Shown piece after piece: positions 23,809 to 34,900 of a stretch of DNA of 64,000 nucleotides; the stretch's first letter is position 1; every line of letters starts with the position of its first letter. The stretch is from Pelargonium tetragonum (taxonomy: Eukaryota; Streptophyta; Magnoliopsida; Geraniales; Geraniaceae), in NCBI GenBank assembly GCA_036897445.1, contig JAYMTL010000107.1, forward strand, positions 1 to 64,000, given 5' to 3'. Below the pieces are notes generated by a model. That model was given only the letters and a program-made list of their open reading frames with translations, did no database searches and was not told the DNA's origin. A program made the position numbers and the translations under genes.

Positions 23809-23844
23809 GGTTTCACACTTTATCTAAAGATAAAGTGTGAACCC
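23809..23844. repeat. strong hairpin (near-perfect inverted repeat)
   Basis: TTCACACTTTATCT at 23812-23825 is followed after two bases by its exact reverse complement AGATAAAGTGTGAA at 23828-23841. The stem extends by GG/CC after one mismatch. As RNA, allowing a four-base loop, it forms a stem of about 13 bp plus the extension. Stem-loops of this kind often mark mitochondrial transcript 3' ends, but no gene lies nearby on either strand to support that role. It could also be the trace of an inverted duplication. Confidence 0.85.
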
Positions 23845-26540
23845 CCTTTCTAAACGACTTGTTATTAGGTAACCTTGAATCTAAGAACTTCTATAAGGGA
23901 ACCCCGAAACCAGACCTATCGCCAAGCCGAATAGGGCATAGTGGATTTTTAGGACTCATTTGTTACCAAAATCAACCGCGGTTTTATTACAAGTTTAGTC
24001 AGCAGTAAAACCGCTCCTTAGGAATGGGATTTTTTTATTATCTTTTTTTGCAGAGCATTTTTGAAAGAAGTCTTTCCCTTGTTAAATCAGTCCAAAATAA
24101 GCTTTTTGTTATAGAATATCTTTCATACATATGAGGGAAGTGCCATCAGAGAAAGGCGAAGTTTTGATTTTTATCTTGTTTTATGAGGATCTTCCTAAAG
24201 TGGGGTTACAAAACGGGGACCTTGGCCGGTAAACTAGAAAAGGAAAATTTTAGACTATACCGGGTCTCAAATAGGTGCTAAACTAAAAGGGAATGCGTGG
24301 TCTCTAAAGATGGCAGGAACTAAAACTAGTAGGAAGACTGGAAAATAGAGTTACACTTAATACAAGCACACTTTTTTATCTTTTTATAGGAAACCTTAGT
24401 AAGGGGGTCCTCTTACGAGAGTACTCGCTGTAAAAACTGAGTCACTGGCCAGGCATTTACCACCGTTATTGTTATCTATAACTAAAGTCCCAGCTCTTCT
24501 TTTAATAGAAAAGTATACCCTATCTAGAAAGCCCTTTTTGTAATTAAAGTATTTACGCAATAAATCAAGAAGACTCCCTTTTGGATCTCTTGTAAGAGTT
24601 TGTTTTTCTCAATGTTCTTGCTATTTTATTTGAAATTATTCCGATAAGGGTTTTTCTTAGCACTAATTCTAAGGGCAAATCCTGCAGAAATTTTATGTAG
24701 AATAAGAGGGACTCAAAGCGGTTTATAAAAAATGACTCTTTTGGAGTCTAGTATTCACTCTTCTGGTAATAAATGTTCTTTTTTATTTTGTATTTACTTC
24801 CGGTGAGCCAGAAATTTTTTAGTTAACTTTTTAAGGATTCCCATTCGAACCCTTTTGGGACAGGGTTCAATGAACTTTTATTGATCAAAACTGGGACTGA
24901 AGTACGCGCCCGTATGCCATTTTAACCTGGGGGTTCCTATCTTTTTAGAAGATTTTCTGAGTGCTTGTGTCAGAGACCCCTTTAGTTGAGTTAGAATTCA
25001 TACTAATAAGACTGAAAATGACCACTTTACTTGCACTACTACCCTTTGGTTTAAGACTGCGCTGATGTGGAGTGAGTGCCTTCCTCTTTTTAGTTTTGAC
25101 TTTACTCGAATACAAATTCATTATACCCCGCTGTCCTTAAATACCTAATTTGTTCTTGGCTTACTAACTAAACGAAAGGGTTTTCTAGTTTTACCTTACA
25201 CTAAGGCAAGATTTATCTTGTGTTCTAGGTTTCCGTTTTCAGGATAATAAAAATGTCAGTAAGGATTGGCGGGGAATACCCATAACATAAGAGTAAGGCA
25301 GATAGAGAGGAGTTAAGATAGGAAGTTTCGTTTTATGCGATTATAACCTTACCCTATTTGATTTGGAGACTCTGGTTAAAAGGTTAAAAAAAGGGCTCTG
25401 ATTCTAAAGTTTCTTGGGAAGTAGGTCAATAAAAGTAAACAGAAGAGTGAGTTAGGCCCCTCGGCGCAAGGCATAGCCCATAGGAAGCTCTAAAGAAGGG
25501 AAGTCGGTAAAGAAAACACAATAAGATATAAGATAAGGCTAATAAGGTAAGCAATTCAATATAGTAAATCCTGACTCTAATTAGGCTAACGGGGATATAG
25601 AGTTTCAGGTAAGCGCTTAAGTAGGGCGTTAGGGGTTAGGAGAAATAGGCTTCGAAACTAGAGAAGAAAAGAAAGACATTATATAAACCCGGAATTTGAA
25701 TGAAATTTCAGTATCAATTTTGTTCACAAAGGTTCCAGTCTCATTTCTTTCTTTTTTTTCTAAAACAACGGAAAAGGTCTCATATAAAAAACTTAATACC
25801 GAAACCCTCTGACTTGCTGTAACCCGGTTTCTTATCTCTTTCTGAGAGCTATCCCATATATCTTTGAACTCTACTCTCACCCTAATTTCTGTACCCCAAC
25901 TCTATTCTATAAAAGCATTTAGAACAGCAAATCCCGATTCCTTACAAGAATACCAAAAAAATTTGTAAGGCTAGTTACTAAAACACGGGCTAGCCTATTC
26001 AGTAAACGGGTTTCCGAGGCGTTCGATTTCACACGAATCTCTTTTTAGAAACTAAGACAAACCTTTTGTTTCTGAACTATGCCTCCTTCTTGCCTGTGCC
26101 CCAAATTCTTTTAGTTGAAACCAGAACCAGATAAACCAACTGAACGCAAGTCGAAAGTCCAGTTTTTTTTTAAGATGTGACTTTTTTGAAAAAGATCCCG
26201 CATTTTGAGTCATACAGTATTGAAAATTCCTATGTGAAAGATGCACTGCGAATCCTTGATCTTATATACGATGGAACAAGAAGCAAGAAAAGTGCATAGG
26301 ATAGGAGGTATATAGGATCAAAGCTTTTGACAAGAAATGAGAGAATTCCAAACAAAAAAGAGTCCCCTATTCACCCAAAAATGGAGAGAGCCCCAAGAGG
26401 AAGCTTCTCTGTAAACCTATCCCCATCTCTATCTTGCTTGATAGCCTGACTTTAGCTTGACTTAACACAAACTTCGGCTACCCGAATATCCAGAGCCAAC
26501 TAGGGGCAACTACTTCCTTTGAATCAATTTCCTTTCAAGT
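23845..26540. other. gene-less stretch
   Basis: Nothing recognised. The longest frames (83 codons at 25629-25880 minus, 64 at 26052-26246 minus) have no domain features. Confidence 0.5.
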
Positions 26541-26584
26541 TCCCGTCTAGGTACTGCTCTTCCTAAGAATCAGGTACAGATAAA

Positions 26585-26690
26585 GAGAAAACAAATGCAA
26601 ATGAAACAATGCCCATGTTTATGCCTAGTTTAGGTGGCCTGTAAGGTGTTTCCCTATTGACGACCACCGGATTCTACTATGTTTGTTTTG
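26585..26690 (+). repeat. R4 repeat, diverged copy
   Basis: The block TAGTTTAGGTGGCCTGTAAGG, then TTTCCCTATTGACG, matches the copy at 60985-61070 (TAGTTTTAGGTGCCCTGTAAGG, TTTGCCTATTCGA). Both are preceded by related ATGCCC/CTGCCCC words. The other R4 members have GGTGCTCCC-CTATTTGACC at this position. Confidence 0.55.
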
Positions 26691-27169
26691 AATTTCCTAC
26701 TTTATAATATCAAATTAAGGTGGTGGAACTAGAAAAGCTATCAATCTAAAGAAAGATATAGCTAAAGAAAGAATTTCTTCTAATTTAAGAGAGACAAAGT
26801 AACAAAAAGAAGATCGGTCAGGTGCAAAGCCCTCTCCTTAATACTATCAATATAGTAACGAATACACTAACTAATCTAATAAAGTATAGCCCTCTCTCCT
26901 CTACTGCTTTAGCTTATATATCCGCTTTAGAATGAATTAGAAGTAAAAAACGAAAAACAAAGCCTGCATCTGATTCTTTTCACTATTCTTGTTGATATAC
27001 TGACTTGTCTTAAAAACTTGGCCTCTCTGGGCTCTATCTTGGGGTCCCTGACTCAAAGCTACCCTGTGACTCTCTATCTTCGATAACTAAAGTAAGCAAT
27101 AAGCAATAAGAAGAAGTCTAGTTAGGTATAGTAAGTATATTCAAAAGACTTACTATATTATAATAAGAA

Positions 27170-27260
27170 AGCCTCCTTTACTACGTGCCGGTCGGTAACT
27201 TTGACTACTTCCAAATTAAGGCAGCACCCTCGTAAACGATAAACGTAGAGAGCAAGAGAA
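27170..27260 (-). repeat. R1 repeat core, minus strand
   Basis: On the minus strand the order is GTTTATCGTTTACGAGGGTGC, then GTTACCGACCGGCACG, then AGGAGGC. This matches the plus-strand core TTTATCGCTAAAGAGGCAGGG followed by TTACCGACTGG and a GC-rich AAGCGGAGG tail. An AG-rich spacer follows at 27280-27500 on the plus strand, the mirror of the CT-rich spacers of plus-strand copies. Confidence 0.55.
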
Positions 27261-27647
27261 AACTTAACAAAGACAAAGAAGCAGATCTAGACACTACTCC
27301 TAGACTCTATATTCCTAACTCAAAAGAACTCATAGATTGAAGAGTGATACTAATCATCATTCTACTTACTAAGACTATAGATATAGACAGTAAGCTACAA
27401 GAGCTCCAGGTTAGAAGACATTCAATCCTAACAAGAAGAAGGCATAGCTCATATAAGACTCTGATACAGACTCAAGCTCCTACTACTAATCCCAAGAAGA
27501 GAGTATAGCTAAGCTCTGAGTTGGATATTGCAAGGACTCAGCGGGGTTACGCTGTGCATTGTGCTCTACTTCAAAGGGCCTCCCTAAAACTTATGAAAAG
27601 TAGAGCAATTAGCTATGCCTACCAAAGCCTTCTTTTTCTAAATTCTT

Positions 27648-27700
27648 GATCCGGTAGAGCATTGGTCAATTTGATCGGATTCTGTCGGTTCGAATCAATA
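27648..27700 (+). pseudogene. tRNA-like remnant
   Basis: CCGGTAGAGC resembles the 3' half of a tRNA D-arm. It is followed by a five-pair arm with a wobble (TGGTC/GATCG around AATTT) and then by GTCGGTTCGAATC, a T-arm box. The T-stem 3' strand no longer pairs, and there is no acceptor stem. The layout parallels the minus-strand relic at 60590. I cannot assign an amino acid. Confidence 0.35.
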
Positions 27701-28379
27701 AGCGTTTTAGTAATGTGCATAGTCTAACTGAAAACAAGCCCTCTCCTACTGTGCCTAGATTCTCTTGTTCCGGGTCTTGGCTTTTCTTCTGTTTCCAGGT
27801 TTTTCGAGCTTAAAGGCTAATAGGATACGCTCTAGATAAAGTAAGTTGCCCCTTGTGAAGGCCAGTGCAAAAAATTTTAGGTGTACCCTCAGAAAAGGGC
27901 CTTCTTATACTATAAAATTAGGCGTGTAAAACTTTCCTTCCTTGTGTTACAGGCATAGAATCCATTTGTAAAGCGAGTCTCTTTCGTTAGTTTCATAGGC
28001 GAAGTAGTAGAAGGGGTAGGGGATACAAAAGTTCTAGTTCAGAGGAATGAGGAGGTTTTAGTCTTAGTTTTGAGATAGAAAGTCTGGGTTTCCTGCTGTC
28101 CAGATATTCTCGATTTAAAATTGAAAGGTTAGCCTGCTTAACGAAAAAAGTGAACATTTTAGAGATAGTAATAGTTTGAGTCTTGAGATTTTAGAAGTTC
28201 TGATAAAGGGATTTCCTAGCTTTAGTTAGTAAAGGGTTTTATATAAAGGGTAGGTTTTTTGCTAATATAGTCATACTACTTTTCTCTTAAAAATGAGGCT
28301 TGGAATTGAGGCCTCACAGAGCTCTCAAATTTACTTGTTCAAAATCTACCTACGACAAAAGTACTAAAACCCGGCTTAG

Positions 28380-28670
28380 CTGACCTAACTTACTCAACCG
28401 ACTGACTTTTTACTAAATCTTTGACTTCACTGTCTTAGTCTTTGTACTCTGTCCTTTCACTTCTTTTTAGTACTCTTCGTACTACTCTTTGCTATACCTG
28501 AAGCTATACTTGTACTCCCTGTATCTGGATTTTCTTATTAACAGGAGAAGCTAGGCCTGGAATTCTCTTCACTTTCTTTCTTTGTAGGAGTAGTCTATCT
28601 CTTTTTTTAGAGTTATGGTAGTTAGTCTACTAGGTTTTTTAGGTTTCTAATAGTACTCTATGGGTCTATA
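28380..28670 (+). repeat. CT-rich spacer before tandem R1 units
   Basis: A pyrimidine-rich run with a loose recurring pattern (CTGTCTTAGTCTTTGTACT, TTCGTACTACTC, GCTATACCTGAAGC, CTTGTACTCCCTG). The same pattern recurs at 28830-29100 and 29345-29580, so spacer and core together look like a repeated unit. Confidence 0.45.
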
Positions 28671-28673
28671 GGG

Positions 28674-28790
28674 TTTTGTTGTTCCTTTAAGGTATATCCC
28701 TCCTTGCCTTGTTTCTTTATCGCTATAGAGGATATGAAGCTTATATGAGATAGTATCTGCACTACCGAGTCAACTCTGAGGAGCTGTTAT
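28674..28790 (+). repeat. R1 repeat core, tandem unit A
   Basis: Order of blocks: GGTATATCCCTCCTTGCC, then TTTATCGCTATAGAGG, then ATGAGATAGTATCTGC, then CTACCGAGTCAACTC. It aligns block by block with unit B, 507 bp further on. Confidence 0.7.
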
Positions 28791-29171
28791 AGTAGTATAT
28801 AAATAGGAGAGGATAAGACACCTAACACCATATCTGACTTCCTTCTTTTATTTGCTTCATACTCTAAATCTTTCTTATACTTGTTTTAGCATCTCTTTAT
28901 TACTACTTGCTATAACTGCCCTATGAGCTATAATACTCTATATCTCTATTCTTGTACCCTTCTTCTTGGAGCCTCTAGATATATTAGAGATAGTAGCTTT
29001 TTTCTTAGTCTTCTCTTATAGTCTTTTATTGTATTGAGTATTTTCTTAGGTTTCTTTAGGAGATTCTTTTTACTAAGCAGCTTATAGACAGAGCTTATAC
29101 CTAGAGAGGTAATGGTTAACAGTAATCGGAAGAGACTACTATGGAAGTCAATATTGGAGTCTTTATTATAT
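28791..29171 (+). repeat. spacer between R1 units A and B
   Basis: CT-rich sequence with TCTTATACTTG, GCTATAACTGCCC, TCTTGTACCC and TCTTAGTCTTCTC words, like the flanking spacers. No gene is seen. Confidence 0.45.
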
Positions 29172-29300
29172 TCTTGTTTTTAGTGTTTATAGGTTAAGGC
29201 ATATCCCTCCTTATGCTATGTCTTTATCAGTGTAGAGGGAGGCGCCCTTATATGTATATGATAGTATCCCATTTACCGAGTGAACCTTTCCAGTTTACTG
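29172..29300 (+). repeat. R1 repeat core, tandem unit B
   Basis: Order: TTTTTAGTGTTTATAGG, then GGCATATCCCTCCTTA, then TCTTTATCAGTGTAGAGG, then TATGATAGTATCCC, then TTTACCGAGTGAAC. It is the fullest core copy and links the form of unit A (ATATCCCTCC) to the form at 50311 (TTTTTAGTGTTTAT). Confidence 0.7.
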
Positions 29301-29600
29301 TAGTAATGTCCTAGTTTAATAAAAAGGGGCACTTGAATAAGCATCTACATCTGACTTTGATTCTGACTTAACCGTTGCTGCTTCTTAGTCTTCTCTTTAC
29401 TCTGTATTTTAGCTATACCGGTATTCTTCATGCCTGTCATAGTCATCTAAGCTATGCCTGTACCTAGGATCTTCTTATTGTAGCCTGTCAGATAAGATAT
29501 ACCCATGCCTTTAGCTAAGATCCTTGTACTCCTCTTCGTCTTAGGCACTCTCTTCCCAATCAATAAACAAGTAACGCTTTGAAGAATATCTCCTAGACTA
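29301..29600 (+). repeat. CT-rich spacer after R1 unit B, internally repetitive
   Basis: The stretch contains GCTATACCGG, then AGCTATGCCTGTACC, then GATATACCCATGCC, then TAGCTAAGATCC, a degenerate recurring GCTATGCCTGTA word. No frame stays open across it. Confidence 0.45.
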
Positions 29601-30730
29601 AAAGACAAACTAATATAATACAAGGACTAAAACCTTACCCCTATAAGAATTACCTGAACTATAAATTTATATGACACTAACTAACAACTATGCTTCTTCT
29701 CCTACTTACTACTACAGGGAATATAAGCTGATACTTACCATCCATACTACCCTACTCTATTATAACTATTAGTTAGGTATTACTTGGACAGGTATAGCTC
29801 CTCCTCTTGCTCTATGTCTGCTGCTCCTACTACTGGGTCTACTAATACAAAAGGATCTAGCTCAAATGAGCTAAAGAGTACAGAAACTACGTTTAGCTCA
29901 ACCAAGTAAACCAATGGAAGAGAATCCAACTCCAAGACTTTCCTGTAAAGTCAATAAAACCAGGACTCCAGATTCGATCAGATAATGCCAAAAACCCCAT
30001 ATTCCAGTATCTAGCTAGAATATCCTTTTTCTCGACGACTAACCCCTTACCTATTTACCAATGGTTTTCTTGTATCCTTTTCTTTTCTTTCAATTTAGGA
30101 AATCAATCTAAATTCATTCATCAAATACCAATGCTTACCTTACTCTCAAGCTAAAAGAGGATCTTTATCCGGAAACCTCCTCTTTCATTAAAGAAGACAC
30201 TAAGTTTCACATTCACAAAGGAAATGCTTTCACGAAACGACAAAGAAAACTAGGATCCTTAAGGGGCCCTTAGTTACAAATTCTTTACTTTCTCAAGGGT
30301 TGTATACTTTTTTGGACTCTCATAATCAATCTTTCCCTATTTACGAATCCCTGCTAGCTTGACTGGGTAGAGATTGGGAGACTCCTTTGAGGCTGTAAAT
30401 GAAATGAGATTTCTTCTCATATCATAGCTACAGACTCACTTGAACCAAAACTGAATTTATATAGGATACTGTACGAGATTTTATTACATTTATACCTTAT
30501 TATAAGAAGTACTTTCAAAATTGTAATAAGATTAAGATAAGGGAGAAAGTTTCATTCAAAACTTGGTTTATAGAAATTCTTACTTTTCTTCTATTTAAGA
30601 CCCCCTTTTCTAGAGTTTTCTAAATCTTAAGAACTTGAAACCTATTCTTTAAACCCAGTACACTAACTACATAAAGAAATTGCTTCTAGAAAAGGCTTTC
30701 CTCGACCCAAAAGAAAAAACTGACCTTTGA
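29601..30730. other. gene-less stretch
   Basis: The first 230 bases are CTA-rich, like the segment at 7340-7560. The rest is unremarkable AT-rich sequence. Confidence 0.5.
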
Positions 30731-30734
30731 CCTA

Positions 30735-30830
30735 TAACTACTGGGAAACCTTGACTCATTTTACGACAGAAGAAAGTGACAGGTTCGAATCCCAAAGCAC
30801 AGATAAACATAGGAAATCCGTATATCCCCT
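30735..30830 (+). repeat. R3 repeat, copy 1
   Basis: TTTGACCTATAACTACT, then AAAGTGACAGGTTCGAATCCC, then a GGAAATCC block. The copy at 56805 reads TTTGACCCCTAACTAATACT, then AAAGTGACAGGTACTAATCCC, then GGAAACC. This copy carries a tRNA T-arm-like box (GGTTCGAATCCC) that is broken in the other. Confidence 0.45.
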
Positions 30831-31435
30831 TGCCTCTTGGACTCACTTACTAGCCCCTCTTACTCCTAGACCGGTCTTAGCTACACCCATAACCTACTGA
30901 ACTCTCTTACTTAACCCAAAAGCTGGTAAATCTATATCCGTATAAAAACCTATTAGCCGGGAAGCAAAGGAACAAACAGAACCCATAAAACTACTTAATC
31001 AAAGAATTTCCGGTAAAAGCAAAAAGAGAGATTATATAGAATCACACTCAAGTTTATACCTAAAATCAATGTCAATTCTCTTTAGTTCAGGTACCCATTA
31101 AGCTGTCTGTTTCCTTATTTGAGACCCCTTTTTAGTACTGAATTTATGATATCTATTTTGAATTCCTTACCCTTATCGAATCGAAAAAGAGAAAGTCAAA
31201 TTGCGAACAACATGAAAAATACAAGAGAGTCCGTTAAATCTTGTTTATGCATCGAAAGCTTCCTTATAGCAAAAAGTGAACTTTTGGCTTGTACCTTGTT
31301 TCTTAAGCAACGAACTAACTCCTTATAAACCTACATAGTCTAAGAATTCTAATGAACGCGGATTCCCTAAAAGGAAGAGTAAGACAATTTTTTTTAGTTA
31401 GAACTAAAAAAGGGAACCCATCAGAACTTTCTTAG
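30831..31435. other. gene-less stretch
   Basis: Pyrimidine-rich, then AT-rich. A 69-codon frame (31119-31328) has no recognisable domain or signal. Confidence 0.45.
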
Positions 31436-31439
31436 CCAG

Positions 31440-31900
31440 ACTCTTATGAGCCCTTGCTTAATCTATAACTATACCGGCTTCTTCTTAACTCGTTTTTCTC
31501 TTCGGCAGACCTAATCTTAAGATCAGAGCTAGACCGATCCCATTATCAGGCTCCTCTTAGCTGCCGTATTCTTATTAAGTTCTGATGAAGAGAGAGACCT
31601 GTACTCTTAGCCTGTAGTTACTGTAGCTAGACCTATCAAACCTATAAAGGTCTTAGTAAGCTTTGTAAGGTAGACCTCTTCTTGCTAGTATTCCCGGGGC
31701 CTCTCTATTTGTATTGTTAAGATGTAGAGAAAAAGGTTTAGATTCTCTATATTGTATTAGATAAGAAAGATATTCTATAGTTATATAATAATTCTTTTAT
31801 AAGATAGTTGGTTATATGAGTCTAAGGGAAGCTTCTTCTATTCTTCTAGTTGTATTTGCCATAGAGAGCGGAGAGAAAGCCTATAGATACTTGAAAAGGT
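31440..31900 (+). repeat. R1-type CT-rich spacer
   Basis: Words such as CTATACCGGCTTCTTCTTAAC, GACCTGTACTCTTAGCCTGTAG and GTAGCTAGACCTATC recall the R1 spacers at 13088-13290 and 29301-29600. A partial core may follow (GCCTCTCTATTTG, GATGTAGAGA), but the ACCGACT tail is not seen. Confidence 0.35.
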
Positions 31901-34900
31901 TACTCTTCTGTAGGCGGAGGGGCTTATGTATTATAGTTTTTATTTAGATAAACAAACTTATAGGAACAGCTTCCCGCATCTTATTCTTTGTTTTTTTACT
32001 CTAGAAAACAAGGAATTGGTTAACCAAGGGAAAAATCTAGTTTCAAAATTCAAACAAGGTTAGTAAGTCACAGAAAGATTAAAGGAGGGAATCTGCTTTT
32101 TTTAACAGAAGGGCCTTGGCTTAAATTCATTTAGGTAAAAGCGTTAAGTTATCAGTGCAAAAAAGTATAGGGCACTCCTTTGTATATCCCTAAAATTTAC
32201 CTGGATCTTGATTCTGGTCTTGCGTACTGTGTCCGCAATAGCTTCGTATAAAATTTGAGTAGGAGTATGTAGTCTATAGTTAATTAAGCAATTTTAGAGT
32301 TTTTCTTTTTAATATAGAACATGAACCCACGTAACTTAAAAAATTTCTTAACAAGGCTTAGTTTGTCTTCTATAGATTGGGTTGTTATAAAAAGCCTTAA
32401 ACTAGTTACATAAACCGAAAACCTTTCAAAGAGGTAGGATTAAAAACTTTTTAGCCAAAGACAAGGGGCTCTAAACTAAAACTAGTTTCTTCTAAAATTC
32501 TTACTTCTTTGATTTGAAAGTTTAGTCTTTAGATCCTAGTTGTAAAGTTGCGGTTCGTTTATTTGTGTGCAAAGGTTCAAATCAAGTCACAGGCCTCCTT
32601 GAATTTAATATGAAATCTCAATCTTTATCTGTTGTAAGTTACTCTAATAAAAATGAAGTATCACTAAGAATTCATTACTTAAAGTAACTTTGCTTAAGAA
32701 AGAGATAAGAAGCTTTTTTTAGTAAAATAAAAGCATAATTCTCTTCTAAGTTTAAGTAATTAAGGGGGCCTTTCCTTTTAAGATGAAGCAAACTTAGGCC
32801 TTAACCCGGATTTTTAAAGGTCCGGTTCGTCGTACTGCCGGGACTTACCGCATTTAAGAATACAAGTGAAACAAAAACGACGAAACTGCCCATCTACTGG
32901 AACTCACTTAAGATTTCAATTTCTATAAATAAGACTTTTCTAAATTTCATACTACATCGTAAGAAACATTAAGTAAGAACTTAAATAAAATTTGATTGAA
33001 ATAGCCTAAGGTACCCCAGAGGAGTAGGTTCCCTTTGCCTTTTTAAGAAATTAGTCAAAAGAAAATACGTGTAATTAGAGATAGGTAATGTAATTAAGAA
33101 GTTTATAGATTGAAAGTTTTCTTAACAGGAAGGCGCAGGTTCCTATATCAAAAATCAAAAGGAATTTGTACACACATATATTTTCTAATAGCTAATATTC
33201 TAATATAGAGTAGAGTTACCTTTAAAGCCGAGTTACTAAAAAGCGAGGATTCCCGTACGGAGATTTTACAGTCTTATTCATCACGAAAGCCTTTCTTAAG
33301 AATTTTTGAAGTATTGTAAGACAATTTACTTTGCTAAGTTAAAGAGAAATGGAGCGCACTATATATAATCTTTACTGCCAGAATTCACTTAATAAGAGGT
33401 CTTTTTATAGGCTAAAAGAAGTAAGATATATGACATTTCTCTTTTTATTCCCCGCAGCCTACCAAAGAATTCAAAGCAAAAGCTTTGGTTTGGGCAAACA
33501 GGAAGCTTATATATAAAAGAAAAGGGAGGGATAACCTCTAACCAATCCAATCCCGGAAGCAACAAAATCTTTAATTAAAGAAAGAGACCCCTGGAAGAAA
33601 CTATCATTTTTGGGGGTATACTAAATAGAAAAGTATAGGGCTTTGTAAGAATTTTTTGAGATTGCCTCATAAGAGAGGCCCTCTTTTTTAAAGCTTTTTG
33701 GATCCTCATCTACTTCTTTAGAAATTTAGAAAAAACCTCTTAGCGCTACGGGGATAACCTTCGTTAAAAGATTTATAGCCCAGTTCATGTGCTATCATTT
33801 CTCTATAACTCCGAGTACTGATAAAACCTGGGAGTCTCCTATTAGTTAGGATACCCTATATAAAATAGAATAAGTTTGTCCTAGTATCGCCTTAACAACG
33901 GGTTCAAAAGTCTTACATTACATAATGTTTCAAATGCTTACTAAAAAGTTTCTATGTGTAATTAGGAGCCCCGTCTTAGACTTAGAAAACCCGACTTGAG
34001 TGGACTATATTCCTCGGGGTGCGTCATAAAAAACCAATAGATAAATATATTAGGAGGCCCCTTTAATTAGGAGTCTATTAGGTACTACTACTTAAGCTCT
34101 CTTTTTTATAATCTAGGATACTTGAGTTTTTAGTTTATAAAAGCAAAAATTCCTGATAGATTAGTCATATTAGTTTTTGGGTTTCGTAATTCTCAGCAAA
34201 TCCCTAAGAAAAAAACTCTATGAAAACCTTTCTAAAGTATCTACTCGCTATATATAGCGTATACTTGTTACTTAAATTTGTGCGCATTCCACTACCTAAT
34301 TTTGGGGTTTATTAGATGAGATTAGAAAGATTTTTCTTTCTAGATTACTCCTTTGAAAAAACTGTGTATAAACAGCTACCATCCAGCACTTTACGTAATA
34401 AATCTTTAATTTGCTGAAAAAAATAACACTCTAATGAACCGAGATGCCGCTGGACTTATTTAGCATCTTGTCTTAATGAAACTAACATGAGAAATGCAAA
34501 CGCTAATATATTCCTAGTAGAGTTCAGTTGTACAGTTCAAAAGCCTTAAACTTTTTTTTATAGTTACAGTGCCCCTTCATGTATAAAAAAGTTTCACGTT
34601 TGATAAGTTTAAACTAAAGACTGGAGTCTTCGGCTTATCTATTCTATGCATTAATTAATTAGAGAGCCCTTAATCTTAATTAAGATCTTTATTTCCTTTA
34701 TTAAAGTCTCACTTGTATCTGGCTAAAATGTAATTTATCATCAAAAGGAAAAGTCCTTAAGCTTATTACAATCCGCGTACGAAATTTTAAGGTTAGTTTG
34801 GATTTAATATTATGCGAACTCTCTTTATTTAAAAGAATAAAAGAGCATACTCTTGAGAGTTGTACTGATTGAACTAAGTATCCTAAGACTTTCCAATAGA

